Source of the DNA: UBA12087 sp964370815
Lineage (GTDB): Bacteria > Chloroflexota > Anaerolineae > Anaerolineales > Villigracilaceae
DNA: 64,000 nt
Direction: 5' to 3'
NCBI GenBank assembly: GCA_964370815.1
Contig: CAYJKQ010000013.1
Location: 1-64,000, forward strand
The notes under the pieces are model-generated. The model made no database searches. It saw nothing but the letters and a program-made list of their open reading frames with translations, and had not been told where the DNA came from. Numbering within the stretch: position 1 is the first letter of the stretch; each line of letters opens with the position of its first letter. Below, in pieces: positions 54,218-63,621 of the stretch. The translations under genes were made by a program, and so were the position numbers.

Positions 54218-57200
54218 TTGGAAACTAAGGGGCTAACTTCGCTTCGTATTAGTTTGGCTTCACCAGAAACCATTCGCAGTTGGTCTTATGGAGAAGTACT
54301 TAAACCTGAAACCATCAACTATCGCCGGTTACGGCCTGAGAAAGACGGTTTATTCTGTGAGGCCATTTTTGGACCAACACGAGATTGGCAGTGCTATTGC
54401 GGTAAATATAAGAACCCGCGCTACAAAGGCATCACTTGCGATAAATGCGGTGTAGAAGTCACCCGCTCTGCAGTTCGACGTGAACGCATGGGTCACATCC
54501 AGCTAGCCACACCGGTGGCTCATATCTGGTATACACGGCGGATTCCATCCTATCTGGGGCTGCTGCTGGATATCTCACGCCGCAACCTGGACCGGGTTTT
54601 GTACTTCGCCCAATATATTGTTACTTATGTGGATGAAGATGCCCGAAATAAAGCCTTGAAGCGTCTGGAAGATGAGATCAATGTCTCCGAACGTGAACAA
54701 GCCACAAACATAAACGCACGCATCGTTGGGATAAAAACTGCTCGCGATGCCAGCCTGGCTGAACTAAAGCAACGTAAGGTTAATCTTGAACAAAATTATG
54801 ATGAGCAGATCGCTGCCAAGCTTGAGCCGATCATACAGGAAGGTCAACGTTTGGATCAAATCCTGCAGGACGAAAAAGGCAAAGAACTTAAAAAAGATCT
54901 TATCTTTGGCAGCACTCAACAAGTCATCGTGGAAGCTGGTAAAACCATCGCCGCCAGCCATATTTCCAAGGTTCAAAAATACGTCAAAGAACAACTGGAA
55001 AACATCGAAAATGAATTAAAAGAACAAAAAATGCGCGAACTCGATCAGGTCAAGATGGATCACAACACCATCAAGGCTGAGGCTGAAGAGCAAATGGCTG
55101 AGATGCGCAATGAACTTGAAGATCAATCTTCCGATTCTAAAAGTTTAAACTCACGCCAACGCGATGAACTGGTGGAACTGCGCCCCTTCACTTTCCTGGG
55201 TGAAACCCGCTACCGAGAGTTGAAATCCCGCTGGGGACAGGTTTTTCGAGCAGATATGGGTGCAGAAGCATTTTATGACATCCTGCGTCGATTGGACCTG
55301 GACAAGCTCTCCCAGGAACTCTGGCACGAATTACGCACGACCAAATCCAAGCAGAAACGGAAAAAAGCCACCTCACGGCTGAAAGTATTGGAAGGCTTTC
55401 GCCGCTCAGGTAATAAACCTGAATGGATGATCCTGACCATCCTGCCTGTCATTCCTCCTGATCTGCGCCCAATGGTGCAGTTGGATGGCGGTCGGTTCGC
55501 CACCTCTGATATGAACGACCTTTACAGACGCGTTATCAACCGCAATAACCGCCTTAAGAGATTGCTCGAATTGGGTGCTCCTGACGTGATCGTACGCAAT
55601 GAAAAACGAATGCTACAGGAAGCAGTGGACTCATTGATCGATAATTCCCAGCGTGGCAAAGCGCTCTCACGTCGTGGTCGCCGGGAATTACGTTCTCTGA
55701 GCGACATGCTTAAAGGCAAGAAAGGTCGGTTCCGCCGAAACCTGTTGGGGAAGCGTGTGGATTACTCCGGTCGTTCTGTTATCGTAGTTGGTCCACAATT
55801 GAAGCTTTCTCAATGTGGTTTACCCAAGAATATGGCACTCGAATTGTTCCGCCCATTTGTAATTTCCCGGCTTGTTTCACATAATTATGCTGCCAACGTA
55901 AAAGGAGCACGTCGCTTTATTGAACGAAACCGTCCCGAAATTTGGGAAGTTCTTGAAGAAGTGATCAAAGAACGACCAGTCTTGCTCAACCGCGCTCCAA
56001 CCTTGCACCGACTGGGTATTCAAGCCTTTGAACCAATTTTAATCGAAGGGTCTGCCATACAATTACACCCGCTTGTCACTACTGCTTTCAACGCTGACTT
56101 CGATGGCGACCAGATGGCTGTGCACGTCCCACTTTCGGAAAAAGCTGTTTTGGAAGCTCGAACCCTTATGCTGGCCTCTAAGAATCTTCTTAAACCATCA
56201 GATGGTGAGCCCATCATTGGTCCATCTAAAGACATGGTCTTAGGTGTCTATTACCTGACTATGATGCACCAGCAAGCCCATAAAGGCGACGGACGTTCTT
56301 TTTCAGACATGGACGAAGTTTACATGGCATTTGAACTGGGTCAGGTTGATGTCCATTCTGAGATCAAAGTGCTGGTAAACACCTGGTATGACGAAAAGAA
56401 TACTCGCATGTTACAGCCTGAAAAACGTCTGGTTACTACAACTGTCGGTCGGGTTATTTTCAACCGGATCCTTCCAGAGCAGGTTCAATTTATCAATGAC
56501 ATACTTGAAAAAGGCGATGTTAAGGATCTTATTGCATCAATATATGAACTAGCCGGACAGGAAGTGACAACAGATGCCGCAGATGCCATAAAAACGCTTG
56601 GTTTCGAATTTGCAATGCGCTCTGGAACCACGCTCTCGGTAGCAGACATCACCATTCCACCTGAAAAAGTCGAAATTGTCAATCAAGCATTATTAAATGT
56701 AGAAATGATCGACAAGGATTTCCGACGTGGTCTATTAACCGAACAGGAACAAAATGAGCGCACCATTCAAGTCTGGCAGAAAACCACAGCAGATGTATCA
56801 CAGGCAGTAAAAAAATACATGGACCCGGATGGTAATCTGGCTACAATGGCCAACTCCGGTGCTACAAAAGGTGGTTTTAGCCAACTCTCACAATTGGCAG
56901 GTATGCGTGGCCTGATGGCAGACCCATCCGGACGTATTATCCCCTACCCGATCCGTTCCAATTTCCGTGAGGGGTTGACGGCTCTCGAATACTTCATGTC
57001 AACCCACGGTGCCCGCAAAGGTCTGGCAGATACAGCCCTGCGAACAGCCGATGCCGGTTATCTGACACGTCGCCTTGTTGATATCGCCCAGGATGTGATC
57101 ATCAATGAATATGACTGTGGAACAGATAAATATTCAGTATTACACGCCAGCGATGATGTCGCCGGGCAAACTTTGAGTGTCCGTCTGCATGGGCGTTTGA

Positions 57201-58483
57201 CCGGTGAACGAATCCTTGATCCAAACACTGGAGAGATACTGGCAGAAAAAGATGAAATCCTCGACCGTGAGTTGACCCGCAAGATCATTGAAGCAGGCAT
57301 TACGGATGTTCCAGTCCGTTCGCCATTAACCTGCGAGTTGATCCACGGCATTTGTGCCAAGTGTTATGGTCTCGACCTTGGACGTGGGACCATGGTTGAA
57401 CTGGGGTCAGCTGTCGGTACTGTTGCTGCCCAATCCATCGGTGAACCCGGAACTCAATTGACATTACGAACCTTCCACACCGGTGGTGTGGCTGCCGGTG
57501 GTGATATTACAACCGGTCTTCCACGTGTTGAAGAGCTTTTTGAAGCCCGCAAAACCCCCAAAGGTGAAGCGGTCGTGGCTGAAATCAAAGGTACGATCCA
57601 TATCATTCAATCTGAAAAATATGCGGATATGAGATTGGTGCATGTTGAACATAGTGAGATGGTCTCTGATGAAATGGACATCCCTGAAGAATGGAGCATT
57701 GTTGTACAGGATGAAGCCGAAGTCAAAGCAGGTGAAATCCTCGCTACACTGGGTGAGGCTACAATTCCAGCTCTTCATGCTGGACGTGTACGAATTGAGA
57801 AGAAACGGAAAGTTGTCGTATCTTATGAACTAAAAGAGGATGTTGAATACGAGATCCCGATAACGTCCCGTCTTTTAATAAAAGAAGGTGATCATGTGGA
57901 GGCAGGGCAGCCATTAACTGAAGGATCCCTCAATCCACATAGCATCTTGAAGATCCAAGGGCGCGAAATCTGCCAGATGTACCTTATGACTGAAATCCAG
58001 AAGGTTTACCGTTCCCAAGGGCAGAACATTCATGATAAGCATTTTGAAGTCATCATTCGCAAAATGCTAAACAAGGTTCAAATCACCCGCCCGGGGAACA
58101 CCACCTTTCTGCCCGGTGAAACCATAGACCGCCTTGTACTCCTCCGCAGCAACGAGAAATTGCTTGCAGAAGGAAAGCAGCCAGCCCGTTTTGCCGAGAT
58201 CCTTCTGGGTGTCACCAAAGCCTCCCTTAGCACAGAATCGTTCCTTTCAGCCGCATCTTTCCAACATACCATTAAAGTTCTTGCCCAGGCTGCCATCAGT
58301 TCCAGCACCGATCCTCTCTTTGGTCTAAAAGAGAACGTGATCATCGGCAAGCTTATCCCTGCAGGTACCGGTTTCGTTCATGGTCGTTTTACAGACCTGG
58401 AAAAGATCAATAACCCTATTATCCCTGAGGAAGAACTCGAAGCTGAAATAACCGAAGCTATAACGGAACCTGAACCGGAATAA
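54218..58483 (+). CDS. rpoC: DNA-directed RNA polymerase beta' subunit
   Basis: The 1421-residue product has the N-terminal zinc site (C59, C61, C74, C77), the clamp and the catalytic NADFDGD (625-631) with the three Mg-binding Asp. The second zinc site (CELIHGICAKCYG) and SIGEPGTQLTLRTFHTGGVA follow. Residues about 145-320 form a lineage-specific coiled-coil insertion rich in Glu, Lys and Gln. The start is TTG, seven bases after GAGGAG; an overlapping ATG five bases upstream of it gives only a five-codon frame. rpoB is not upstream: the preceding genes are GrpB and creatininase types, and rpoC has its own promoter. Confidence 0.97.
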   Translation: METKGLTSLRISLASPETIRSWSYGEVLKPETINYRRLRPEKDGLFCEAIFGPTRDWQCYCGKYKNPRYKGITCDKCGVEVTRSAVRRERMGHIQLATPVAHIWYTRRIPSYLGLLLDISRRNLDRVLYFAQYIVTYVDEDARNKALKRLEDEINVSEREQATNINARIVGIKTARDASLAELKQRKVNLEQNYDEQIAAKLEPIIQEGQRLDQILQDEKGKELKKDLIFGSTQQVIVEAGKTIAASHISKVQKYVKEQLENIENELKEQKMRELDQVKMDHNTIKAEAEEQMAEMRNELEDQSSDSKSLNSRQRDELVELRPFTFLGETRYRELKSRWGQVFRADMGAEAFYDILRRLDLDKLSQELWHELRTTKSKQKRKKATSRLKVLEGFRRSGNKPEWMILTILPVIPPDLRPMVQLDGGRFATSDMNDLYRRVINRNNRLKRLLELGAPDVIVRNEKRMLQEAVDSLIDNSQRGKALSRRGRRELRSLSDMLKGKKGRFRRNLLGKRVDYSGRSVIVVGPQLKLSQCGLPKNMALELFRPFVISRLVSHNYAANVKGARRFIERNRPEIWEVLEEVIKERPVLLNRAPTLHRLGIQAFEPILIEGSAIQLHPLVTTAFNADFDGDQMAVHVPLSEKAVLEARTLMLASKNLLKPSDGEPIIGPSKDMVLGVYYLTMMHQQAHKGDGRSFSDMDEVYMAFELGQVDVHSEIKVLVNTWYDEKNTRMLQPEKRLVTTTVGRVIFNRILPEQVQFINDILEKGDVKDLIASIYELAGQEVTTDAADAIKTLGFEFAMRSGTTLSVADITIPPEKVEIVNQALLNVEMIDKDFRRGLLTEQEQNERTIQVWQKTTADVSQAVKKYMDPDGNLATMANSGATKGGFSQLSQLAGMRGLMADPSGRIIPYPIRSNFREGLTALEYFMSTHGARKGLADTALRTADAGYLTRRLVDIAQDVIINEYDCGTDKYSVLHASDDVAGQTLSVRLHGRLTGERILDPNTGEILAEKDEILDRELTRKIIEAGITDVPVRSPLTCELIHGICAKCYGLDLGRGTMVELGSAVGTVAAQSIGEPGTQLTLRTFHTGGVAAGGDITTGLPRVEELFEARKTPKGEAVVAEIKGTIHIIQSEKYADMRLVHVEHSEMVSDEMDIPEEWSIVVQDEAEVKAGEILATLGEATIPALHAGRVRIEKKRKVVVSYELKEDVEYEIPITSRLLIKEGDHVEAGQPLTEGSLNPHSILKIQGREICQMYLMTEIQKVYRSQGQNIHDKHFEVIIRKMLNKVQITRPGNTTFLPGETIDRLVLLRSNEKLLAEGKQPARFAEILLGVTKASLSTESFLSAASFQHTIKVLAQAAISSSTDPLFGLKENVIIGKLIPAGTGFVHGRFTDLEKINNPIIPEEELEAEITEAITEPEPE

Positions 58484-58506
58484 AAAGAGGATTTTCACGT
58501 AGTATT

Positions 58507-58545
58507 AAAGTGAGGAGAAATTTTTTAAATTCTCTCCTCACTTTT
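58507..58545 (+). terminator. Intrinsic terminator of rpoC
   Basis: AAAGTGAGGAGA (58507-58518) pairs perfectly with TCTCCTCACTTT (58533-58544), followed by T. It lies 23 bp after the stop codon. Confidence 0.8.
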
Positions 58546-58940
58546 CAATTAAACCAAACCGATTGGGGATTGCTTTTATATAATTCCCTGATTATCAAGT
58601 CGGAAGAATTAAAAGGTGTGAAACAATTCCTCATCAAGGAAGAATCGTTGAGTACAATAAAATATCTATGTACTTTAGGAAAAGCTCATTCGAATTTTGA
58701 ATAGCCCTTGTGATCCAACGACTGCTCCAGAAACAGATCCCCTGAAATATCGCCTGCTACTGGTGTTATGAGGTAACTCAGGCAATCAAGTATGGTACTT
58801 TTCCTGAAATGCATGAGAATTCCTATCGATATAATCTCGAAATAATATCCAATATTGACCATTGTATTTAATATGGATTGTAGTACTATAAGGTAGATTT
58901 AACTATTAACTCTTTTTCTTTACTGAGGAGGTCCATAAAA
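58546..58940. other. Intergenic region
   Basis: About 390 bp with no supported gene. A TTGACC near 58856 and TATAAG about 26 bp later are too far apart to be a clear promoter. GAGGAGG just before 58941 is the ribosome site of the next gene. Confidence 0.4.
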
Positions 58941-60023
58941 ATGGACGACGAAGTCCCGCTAATACTTATTCTACATAACGTCGAGCAGGATGTGGCTTGT
59001 GGTGATCCTAAGGATTTGATCGCCATCCAGGACACAGCCAGCGTTGCCATGCATTTGAAGGATGCTTTGGATTCCTGTGGATATCATACCATCCCAATAG
59101 TGGTAAAAAATTCTCTCGACGACCTCAAAGAATCTCTGCGGCCGTTTTCCCCAAAAACGGCGTTTGTTTTTAATTTTTGTGATAGTTTTAGAGGCAACAA
59201 TCTGGATGCTACCAAGGTAATCCAACTGATTGAAAAGCTCGGATTCCGTCATACTGGATCCTCTGCAAGAACAAACACAATCTGCATCGATAAAAATATG
59301 ACCAAAGTCCGGTTAATGGCGGCTGGAATTCCGACGCCCGCTTATCAGGTTTTTACAAAACCTGGCGGCTTCTATTTGCATCAATATCCAGCCATGGTTA
59401 AACCAGCCTGGGACGATGCCAGTATAGGTATAGACATTAAATCCGTGGTCACCAACCAAGAAGAATTGAAGTCGAGAGTGGAATATATTCTCGAAACTTA
59501 CCACCAACCCGCTCTGGTTGAAGAATTTATCGCCGGACGGGAACTTTCTGTATCCATGTGGGGCAATAAGCGTGTTAATGTACTGCCGATCACAGAAATG
59601 GATTATTCGTCAATCGCAAATCCTCTTGAACACATCCTGAGTTATGACTCAAAATGGGTGCCCGAATCCTATTATTACCAGAATATCTTTGCACGTTGCC
59701 CCGCCAATCTTTCAGGACAGGATAAATGGAATGTAATGAAAGTAGCCATAAAGGCATACCAAAAATTGGGAATGTGTGACTTTGGTCGTGTGGATATACG
59801 TTACCACAATCAGGTCCCGTACATAATTGACATCAACGAAATCCCTGACCTAGCCCCAGGCTCAGGATTTCCAAATGCAGCCCAGCAGGCTGGATATTCA
59901 TATCCAGGAATGGTGGAGCATATTCTCAAACTTGCAATGGAAAGAGAAAAATGGCAACAACCTCAATTAACCTTGAACTCATTACCCCGACATCAACAGA
60001 CGGTCATGCCATCCTGGAAATAG
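58941..60023 (+). CDS. ATP-grasp ligase, D-Ala-D-Ala ligase-like
   Basis: Probably forms an amide bond with ATP. The 360-residue protein has an N-terminal domain ending FVFNFCDSFRGNN, then GFRHTGSSARTNTICIDKNMTKVRLMAAGIPTP (about 100-132), MVKPAWDDASIGI (ATP lysine, about 152-164), LVEEFIAGRELSVSMWG, and the metal site GRVDIRYH...IIDINEIPDLAPGS (about 290-315). The opening and lid differ from true Ddl, so the substrate may be another amino acid or peptide. GAGGAGG precedes the ATG. It overlaps the next gene by 73 bp. Confidence 0.87.
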   Translation: MDDEVPLILILHNVEQDVACGDPKDLIAIQDTASVAMHLKDALDSCGYHTIPIVVKNSLDDLKESLRPFSPKTAFVFNFCDSFRGNNLDATKVIQLIEKLGFRHTGSSARTNTICIDKNMTKVRLMAAGIPTPAYQVFTKPGGFYLHQYPAMVKPAWDDASIGIDIKSVVTNQEELKSRVEYILETYHQPALVEEFIAGRELSVSMWGNKRVNVLPITEMDYSSIANPLEHILSYDSKWVPESYYYQNIFARCPANLSGQDKWNVMKVAIKAYQKLGMCDFGRVDIRYHNQVPYIIDINEIPDLAPGSGFPNAAQQAGYSYPGMVEHILKLAMEREKWQQPQLTLNSLPRHQQTVMPSWK

Positions 60024-60451
60024 CCAAAGGCATCAACCTGTTTGATGCCGGAGATGTGGACACTATCCAGGAACTTTGGGATGAATTCGTGAGCAGTGGA
60101 GATCAAGATAGTTGGTATCATTTTCTAGCTGCCAGACAAAAAAGTGGTTTGGTCGGATTCGCTTGTTACGGAAGGCGCCCCCTTACCCAGGGGACCTTTG
60201 ACTTGTATTGGATTGCTGTTGAGAGCAACCATCAACGAGAAGGAATAGGAGAATTCTTATTGAAGCATGTTGAAAACAGGGTTAAGGAAAGCAGTGGGCA
60301 TCTTCTGATCGTTGAAACAGAGGGAAAACCTGCTTATGAACCCACCAGGCGTTTCTACCTTGCGCGAGGTTATCAATTGGAAGGCAAAATCCACAATTTT
60401 TATTCCATAGGTGATGACTTGAATATTTTCACCAAGCATTTTCCTGTTTAA
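59951..60451 (+). CDS. GNAT-family N-acetyltransferase
   Basis: The 166-residue product has DLYWIAVESNHQREGIGEFLLKHVE (about 78-101), with the acetyl-CoA loop QREGIGE, and RRFYLARGYQLEGKI near the end. GGAAAGAG precedes the ATG. The first 24 codons overlap the end of the ATP-grasp gene in another frame, so both must be translated from one mRNA. An ATP-grasp and GNAT pair often acts on the same small molecule; here the substrate is unknown. Confidence 0.87.
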   Translation: MATTSINLELITPTSTDGHAILEIAKGINLFDAGDVDTIQELWDEFVSSGDQDSWYHFLAARQKSGLVGFACYGRRPLTQGTFDLYWIAVESNHQREGIGEFLLKHVENRVKESSGHLLIVETEGKPAYEPTRRFYLARGYQLEGKIHNFYSIGDDLNIFTKHFPV

Positions 60452-60472
60452 GTTCACTCCATAATTTACAAG

Positions 60473-60505
60473 AAAGGGATGCTCTCTCAAGAAGGGCATC
60501 CCTTT
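60473..60505. terminator. Bidirectional terminator
   Basis: AAAGGGATGC (60473-60482) pairs with GCATCCCTTT (60496-60505) between the convergent GNAT and cyclophilin genes. Confidence 0.75.
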
Positions 60506-60531
60506 TAAGAAAAATATCAATATTAATAAAA

Positions 60532-61254
60532 TCACTCCTTCTCAATGATCGTCATACTCTCAATAGCATCACCAACATAATCCGGGTTTTTTTCCGGGTC
60601 TCTACGGGTTATAGAGTTGACTGCGTCCATCCCAGAAACAACCTGCCCAAAGATAGTGTATCCTCCGTTTAATCTTTCCAATGGTGCAAAAGTGATAAAA
60701 AACTGACTGCCATTGGTATCTCTTCCAGCATTTGCCATAGCAACCATACCTGCTTTATCAAATTTCAGATCATTATCCTCATTTACAAATTGATATCCTG
60801 GACCATTCCTCCCTGTTCCGGAAGGGTCACCGCCCTGTGCCATAAAGTTTTCCAGGACACGGTGGAAGGTGACGCCATCAAAATATCCCTCCCTAGCAAG
60901 AAACACGAAGCTATTTACTGTTAACGGGGCTTTATCAGGGAAAAGTTGGATGACAAATTCACTACCATTGGCCATTTTCACATTGGCAAAATACTTTTTG
61001 GTCACATCGATCAACATGGGAGGTGCAGAAGCATATTGCTTTGTTCCAACCAACTCAGGAGTGTTCACAATCCTCGCCAAGTCGGGTGGGCTGATTACCT
61101 CTGGCACTTTTGAAGGCAAACTGGAAAAGATCACCCAAATTAACAAAACCAATATTACAACAATTCCAATGACGATCGCTGTCTGTGTGGCTTTTTTTTG
61201 TTTTTGTTGAGCTGCCTTTATGCGCGCCTTTTTGGTTTGATCATTAACTGGCAT
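60532..61254 (-). CDS. Peptidyl-prolyl cis-trans isomerase, cyclophilin type, membrane-anchored
   Basis: Helps protein folding outside the membrane. The 240-residue product has a basic N-terminus, one membrane helix (about 25-45) and a cyclophilin domain (about 85-238). Motifs include FHRVLENFMAQGGDPSGTG (active-site Arg in FHR and Gln in MAQGG), GSQFFITF and LNGGYTIFGQVVSGMD. This short loop-poor form is common in Gram-positive and Chloroflexota secreted cyclophilins. GGAG lies upstream of the ATG. Confidence 0.93.
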   Translation of the reverse strand: MPVNDQTKKARIKAAQQKQKKATQTAIVIGIVVILVLLIWVIFSSLPSKVPEVISPPDLARIVNTPELVGTKQYASAPPMLIDVTKKYFANVKMANGSEFVIQLFPDKAPLTVNSFVFLAREGYFDGVTFHRVLENFMAQGGDPSGTGRNGPGYQFVNEDNDLKFDKAGMVAMANAGRDTNGSQFFITFAPLERLNGGYTIFGQVVSGMDAVNSITRRDPEKNPDYVGDAIESMTIIEKE

Positions 61255-61525
61255 GGATTATATTGCTCCTTTTATGGAAATAATCCGATTTTATCACTTT
61301 CCTCCCATTGAATAAATCTGCTGACGAGAATCAACTAATCTGCAAATGAAAATTAATTAATAACAAAAGGAAATTTCCATATATATAAGTTGATGATAGA
61401 TTCACAATGCATAAGGGTTGGAACTTGTGAGTGAATTAATAGAAACAACCGGACATTTCTATTTTCAAGAGAGCCCGGTAGCTGATGGATTTTTTAAGAT
61501 CAGAGATTTTCTTTAGGTATCCCTA

Positions 61526-62287
61526 TCATCCAAAGTAGGTCAGCAAGTCCTTTATATGCAAGACACCGTTAAATTTCAAGCTGATGCCAGCTTTTATGAG
61601 ATTCCCTTTCTCGTCATCCTCATCACCCAGGCAAGACACAATAATATCCCCACTACCAAGATCTTCATTTTCAGTGTATGGGTTAGTGGTAACAATAACA
61701 TTCGTGTGAGCTGCTTTGGCAGCAAGAACACCATTTCTTGAATCTTCCACCACCATTACTTCATCCGGATCCAAACCTGTCATGGATAGCGCTAAGTTGT
61801 AGATGGCGGGATCCGGTTTCTTTTTTTCAACAACATCCCCAGCCAGTACAACATCAAACTTAATATCCGACAGAATCTTCTCCGTAATTGCTTTGGCGGA
61901 TTGCTCATTGGATGTGGTGCACACACAAACTTTCAATCCAGCATCCATGGCTTCATGCATAAAGCGGCGGATACCCGGCCGAAGAGGGAGTTCCCCAGAT
62001 TCGATCAATTCCACAAATAATGCGGTTTTTCGTTTATGCATGGCTTTGACCAGTTCGTCCACTTCTTCCGGTCGGATCGGTTTGCTAAAGCCTTTGGTTT
62101 GCAAGTGATGTTTCATACGTTCTTTTCCACCTGCAATCTGTAGCAGCTCGTGGTAATACTCCACGCTCCATTCATCAGTGAAACCAAATTCCTTGAAAGT
62201 CATATTAAAAGAAACACGGTGACCATCTTTTTCGGTATCAATAATGACACCATCCTGGTCAAAAAAAACAGCTTTAATTTTTCCCAT
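61526..62287 (-). CDS. HAD-superfamily phosphatase, CbbY/beta-phosphoglucomutase-like
   Basis: The 253-residue protein has HAD motif I FFDQDGVIIDTE (D10, D12), a helical cap (about 20-95), motif II CTTSNEQSA (about 113), motif III Lys in VEKKKPDPAIY, and motif IV VVEDSRNGVLAAKAA (about 171-185). This layout fits phosphatases or phosphomutases of sugar phosphates. It follows a HisC-like aminotransferase and an aldolase on the same strand and may act in one pathway with them. Confidence 0.88.
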   Translation of the reverse strand: MGKIKAVFFDQDGVIIDTEKDGHRVSFNMTFKEFGFTDEWSVEYYHELLQIAGGKERMKHHLQTKGFSKPIRPEEVDELVKAMHKRKTALFVELIESGELPLRPGIRRFMHEAMDAGLKVCVCTTSNEQSAKAITEKILSDIKFDVVLAGDVVEKKKPDPAIYNLALSMTGLDPDEVMVVEDSRNGVLAAKAAHTNVIVTTNPYTENEDLGSGDIIVSCLGDEDDEKGNLIKAGISLKFNGVLHIKDLLTYFG

Positions 62288-62421
62288 TTCATACCTCTTT
62301 GTCAGGATTTATTGTAAGTTAATCCAAACTTCATTATTCTTAATTATAGAAAAAAGAGTATCTCAAATCTCTTGATGTTTGTGAGAAGAATTGAATCTGA
62401 AGGATTCTTTTTTTGTATGAC

Positions 62422-63522
62422 CTACTTTGTCAGGAACTCCGTGACAACATCGACCACCATCTTGTTTTCTTCTGCAGTACCTATGGTGATGCGGAACCAG
62501 CCATCGCTGTCATATTTCTTTGATTCCGGTCTCAAAATTATCCCTTTGGATTCTGCATATCCGACCACTTCCTTACCCAATTTTCCAGTATCACCACAAT
62601 CGAATAATATGTAATTGGCTTGGGATGGGAATATAACCAACCCAGGAACCTTGCTGAGTTCTGTAGTGATAAAGTCTACGGCATCATTGTTGAATTTTAC
62701 ACGTTCCGCCAGGGCTTCAGTATCTTCAAATGCCGCCAGGGCTGCCCACATCGGTATTGTACCTACATTCCAGGGAAGTAGTGCACCTGAGATCTGCGCG
62801 ATCACATCCTTGTCCGCCAGTGCATACCCAAAACGCATCCCTGCCAGACCGTAAGCTTTGGATAATGTGCGAGTGATGATCACATTCTTAAATTTCTTGA
62901 TAAGCCCAACATAAGACTTGCTCAAGCCAGCATACTCTACATAAGCCTCATCAACAATGAAAGGGATACCTGTTTCAGCTATACGCAGTATGTCCTTGCT
63001 TTCCATAAAATTTCCTGAAGGGTTGTTTGGATTGGCAATTACAATTATCTTGGTCTTTTCAGTTATCACAGCAAGAATTGAGTCGGTATCAAAGTGCAGA
63101 TATTTTTCTTTATAAACCATCGGAACAGATACCATCCTGGCTCCCAAGATGGTTCCGCGTAATTCGTAAATTCCAAAACAGGGTTTATGTTGGATCACTT
63201 CATCGCCTGGCGCAATAAACATGCGAAAAATGTTGTCATATACTTCGCTGGAACCATTCCCGATCATCACATTCTCAGGCCCCTCTAATCCATTTATTTC
63301 AGCAATTTTCGAGCGTACCACCAAACCTTGATCGGGGTAACGATTTGCCATTGCGCCGTATTTATGAATGGCTTCCTGGACAAGCTTGGAGGGTGGATTA
63401 GGATTCTCATTTGACATCATGCGATGTAATTCCGGTTTTCGCCAGGCTAATTCAATATGACCGGATACATACATAGGGATGCCTTTAACCCAGGGCACAT
63501 AAAAATCTTCAACTTTTTTCAT
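62422..63522 (-). CDS. HisC-like PLP aminotransferase (class I/II)
   Basis: The 366-residue product opens with MSNENPNPPSKLVQEAI (about 35-51). It has IGNGSSEVYDNIFRMF, ANPNNPSGNF, FIVDEAYVEY and the PLP lysine in TRTLSKAYGLAGMRFGY (about 218-234), closing with GWFRITIGTAEEN. This matches histidinol-phosphate aminotransferases, but no other his gene is nearby, so it may serve another phosphorylated substrate with the adjacent aldolase and HAD genes. Confidence 0.88.
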   Translation of the reverse strand: MKKVEDFYVPWVKGIPMYVSGHIELAWRKPELHRMMSNENPNPPSKLVQEAIHKYGAMANRYPDQGLVVRSKIAEINGLEGPENVMIGNGSSEVYDNIFRMFIAPGDEVIQHKPCFGIYELRGTILGARMVSVPMVYKEKYLHFDTDSILAVITEKTKIIVIANPNNPSGNFMESKDILRIAETGIPFIVDEAYVEYAGLSKSYVGLIKKFKNVIITRTLSKAYGLAGMRFGYALADKDVIAQISGALLPWNVGTIPMWAALAAFEDTEALAERVKFNNDAVDFITTELSKVPGLVIFPSQANYILFDCGDTGKLGKEVVGYAESKGIILRPESKKYDSDGWFRITIGTAEENKMVVDVVTEFLTK

Positions 63523-63621
63523 AGCTTACTCCTTAATATTATGAGTCTTTTTTTGGTTAACCATTCTAGGAATTGATAATAATTCATCACCTTCCTCAAC
63601 AAATGATTTTCGATCTATGTT

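Noticed and set aside
58510..58704. 64-codon frame after rpoC
   Set aside because: It begins inside the rpoC terminator hairpin and has no ribosome site.
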